Shown here: positions 62,446-64,000 of the stretch, in pieces
How positions within the stretch are numbered: the stretch's first letter is position 1
Layout: each line of letters starts with the position of its first letter
Assembly: GCA_014191855.1 (NCBI GenBank)
Contig: BJHF01000006.1
Location: 41,685 to 105,684 of the forward strand
Source of the DNA: Deltaproteobacteria bacterium
Lineage (GTDB): Bacteria > Myxococcota_A > UBA796 > SXON01
Length of the DNA stretch: 64,000 nucleotides
Direction: 5' to 3'
The notes under the pieces: model-generated
Told to the model about the DNA's origin: nothing
The model's database searches: none
What the model saw: the letters and a program-made list of their open reading frames with translations, nothing else
Position numbers and translations under genes: made by a program

Positions 62446-63624
62446 ATGGTGTTCGTGCTTGCGCTCTCGCTCCTGGGCTCCCGCGCGTTCGCGGCGGAGG
62501 AATGCCCGGGGGGGATGCACGAGGTAAAATGGGGAACCGAGTGCGAGCGCTGCGCCGACGATATTTTGAAAGCCACGGGCGTCGTGCGCTACGCTGACGG
62601 GGATACCGGCTACGAAGTGGCCTACGCCGGCACGCAGGTGACGAGGATGGAGCGTCGCATCCAGGGCGAGCCGCCCACCCTGCAAGTGGTTGATCTCGCC
62701 TCCGGGGCCCGCGAATCAAGCGAGGTTTGCGGCGTGAAGTTGGCGCTGCCCGCCCCCTCACCAGCCGGCCTGCGCTGGTTGGACGAGACTGGCAAGGTGG
62801 CGATCATCGAGCAATTCTGGGGGTGGCGTCAGCGAAACATGCGAAACCTGTACGCGATGCTGGATGGCACCTGGGACGTCGTTGGCGCCAGGCGATACCC
62901 GGCGCCGGGGGCCCACATGCGCGGGCACTGGACGGACGGGTATTATCACCGGCGCACGCTCGGGTACTGGCGGGTCACCCTGGAGAACGGATCGGTAGAA
63001 AACGGGCACTGGGGCAAGGGGGAGCCCGTGGGGTTGTGGACGGTGGTGGCGACCGATGGCCGGGTGGTCGAGCGTGGGCGCTACGACAGCGGCTATCCGA
63101 ACGGAAGATGGACGTGCGAGGCGGACGACGGCGCCGTGACGACCGGTCGATATCGGTTGGGGAGACAGGTTGGCGATTGGGTGACGGTGGACGCTACGGG
63201 CGCGGTTGTTTCGACGGTCACCCACCGGGAAGGGGAGGCGGAGTACGCGGTGCGCGGCCGCCACTGGCGCGGTGGCATGCTGGCGAGCGCTCGGGTTCGC
63301 TCGCCGTGCGATCCGCACCCGCAATCCGTGCTGACGATGATGCCGTCGGCGGCGGTCCCGCCCGGAATGGTGCTCCTGCGCATCATGGACGAGAGTGAGC
63401 TCGGCCTTCCCGGTGTTCTGGTGACGCTTGATGGGAGCGCGCAGGGTGTCGTGACCGACGCCGAGGGGCGCGTGAGCCTGGGGCCAATGGCGCCCGGCGC
63501 CCACCTGCTGGAGGCGACGAAGCCTGGTTTTGGGAAGATAAAGGGGCGGTTCACCGTGGACGAGGCCCCGGCGACCGGTGTCGAGGCGGACGTGGAGATG
63601 TCGTACGGCGGGACATTCTACTGA
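62446..63624 (+). CDS. Exported MORN-like repeat protein with C-terminal carboxypeptidase-regulatory-like domain
   Basis: 392 residues from ATG 62446, preceded by GGGGG. MVFVLALSLLGSRAFA is the signal. A Cys-rich start (EECPGGMHEVKWGTECERCADD) is followed by MORN-like/YwqK-like repeats at about 150-260: GHWTDGYYHRRTLGYWRV, NGHWGKGEPVGLWTVV, GRYDSGYPNGRWTC and GRYRLGRQVGDWVTVD. The last 80 residues (GVLVTLDGSAQGVVTDAEGRVSLGPMAPGAHLLEA) are a carboxypeptidase-regulatory-like beta sandwich. A surface or periplasmic structural protein is most likely. It lies 13 bases after the sulfatase-like gene, in the same operon. Confidence 0.82.
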   Translation: MVFVLALSLLGSRAFAAEECPGGMHEVKWGTECERCADDILKATGVVRYADGDTGYEVAYAGTQVTRMERRIQGEPPTLQVVDLASGARESSEVCGVKLALPAPSPAGLRWLDETGKVAIIEQFWGWRQRNMRNLYAMLDGTWDVVGARRYPAPGAHMRGHWTDGYYHRRTLGYWRVTLENGSVENGHWGKGEPVGLWTVVATDGRVVERGRYDSGYPNGRWTCEADDGAVTTGRYRLGRQVGDWVTVDATGAVVSTVTHREGEAEYAVRGRHWRGGMLASARVRSPCDPHPQSVLTMMPSAAVPPGMVLLRIMDESELGLPGVLVTLDGSAQGVVTDAEGRVSLGPMAPGAHLLEATKPGFGKIKGRFTVDEAPATGVEADVEMSYGGTFY

Positions 63625-63889
63625 GTCAGGTCGGGCGCCGGCTGCTTTGAGGAGATCGCGTTTCTATCGCCGAGTCTCTGGGTTGAGTGGGTGGGCTTAC
63701 TGATTTACTTTGCGTCCCGGCCCGTCGGGGGGATCGCGGCTGAGGATTTCAAGGTCCACTCTCACCGCGGTGCGGAGGTCGCGCCCCTCGTGCGCGGGCG
63801 TGGCGCTGGAGACCGCTCTGGGGAATACGCAAACGCTCGTTCGCGGGAACGGGCCGCCGCGGCGGAGCCCTGACCCACATTCCTCGGGT
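63625..63889. other. Gap without a recognisable feature
   Basis: Nothing convincing was seen here: no gene with protein-like composition, no clear palindrome and no promoter pair. Short open frames on the plus strand look like shadow. Confidence 0.4.
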
Positions 63890-64000
63890 TCATAGGCGCA
63901 TGACTGCCATTTTCTCTCTTGGCGGCGTCCAGAACACCGATGGAGGCACGGCGAGGTAGCGGAGGATTTGGGTGGCCGTGTCGGAGAGCTTCGGAGGGCT
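63890..64000 (-). CDS. Possible 3' end of a gene entering from the right edge
   Basis: On the minus strand 36 codons are open from the window edge to a TGA at 63890. The peptide (SPPKLSDTATQILRYLAVPP..., ending REKMAVMRL) resembles the last residues of some IS91-type transposases (ILxxLGLPxxxP...PPR), but the stretch is too short to be sure it is coding at all. Confidence 0.25.
   Translation of the reverse strand, partial: SPPKLSDTATQILRYLAVPPSVFWTPPREKMAVMRL

Overview
This window looks like a high-GC chromosome segment of a Gram-negative predator-lineage or deltaproteobacterial-type organism, most likely Myxococcota. The supporting signs are: many lipoproteins and secreted proteins with Asp-Thr-Gly / Asp-Thr-Ala linkers; MopE-type Asp/Cys metal-binding repeats; FG-GAP repeat proteins; two C-termini of the MYXO-CTERM kind (Gly-Cys-rich, then a hydrophobic helix, then Arg cluster); an OmpA-type outer-membrane protein; and Kdo (LPS) biosynthesis genes. 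Nothing marks it as a plasmid or phage. No rRNA, tRNA, CRISPR array or integrase was found.

Layout. 1-8.8 kb: an exported protein running off the left edge, a B12-binding radical SAM protein, an arsR-rhodanese-osmC operon with an operator over the arsR start, then FG-GAP lipoproteins leading into an ECF sigma factor and FecR-like anti-sigma factor. 8.9-19.3 kb: oligoendopeptidase, speA, a zinc-ribbon protein, a large GT-C-like membrane protein, a PLP enzyme fused to a GMC small-subunit domain followed by the GMC dehydrogenase, a Cys-motif membrane protein and a double CDGSH protein. 19.3-23.8 kb: an MBOAT plus two SGNH hydrolases, an O-acylation operon. 24.2-33.7 kb: Uma2 nuclease, a membrane hydrolase, then a coupled surface operon (beta-propeller, giant beta-helix/MopE protein, OmpA). 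33.7-43 kb: GNAT, kdsA-kdsD, class IV aminotransferase, PQQ-type dehydrogenase fused to cytochrome c, Ig-like exported protein, DUF4143 ATPase. 43.1-51.1 kb: trypsin-like protease, FG-GAP/MopE lipoproteins, and a 2-oxoacid dehydrogenase cluster whose E1 subunits are shrunken and degenerate, followed by lipA. 51.1-64 kb: Asp-Thr lipoprotein, esterase, icmF, a 2.5 kb repeat-rich gene-free island, then PhoD phosphatase, a sulfatase-like lipoprotein and a MORN-like protein.

The main observations outside routine annotation are: (i) a tandem array of 0.7-0.8 kb non-coding units carrying five 46-48 nt hairpins at 57.3-59.3 kb; (ii) a dispersed family of REP-like palindromes with GCGATG...CATCGC ends in at least five intergenic gaps; (iii) a 2-oxoacid dehydrogenase cluster with an E1-alpha lacking its thiamine-diphosphate ligands; (iv) a consistent set of extremely short, uncharged lipoprotein signal peptides; (v) a PLP-enzyme/GMC-small-subunit fusion with a buried Tat-like signal; (vi) two interleaved perfect inverted repeats in the leader of a lipoprotein gene.

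Most genes are packed with ATGA/GTGA overlaps, so neighbouring reading frames are probably translationally coupled. Starts were chosen by overlap, Shine-Dalgarno-like sequence and domain boundary; many lack a good ribosome-binding site and remain uncertain. All functional calls come from recognising motifs by eye, with no database search.
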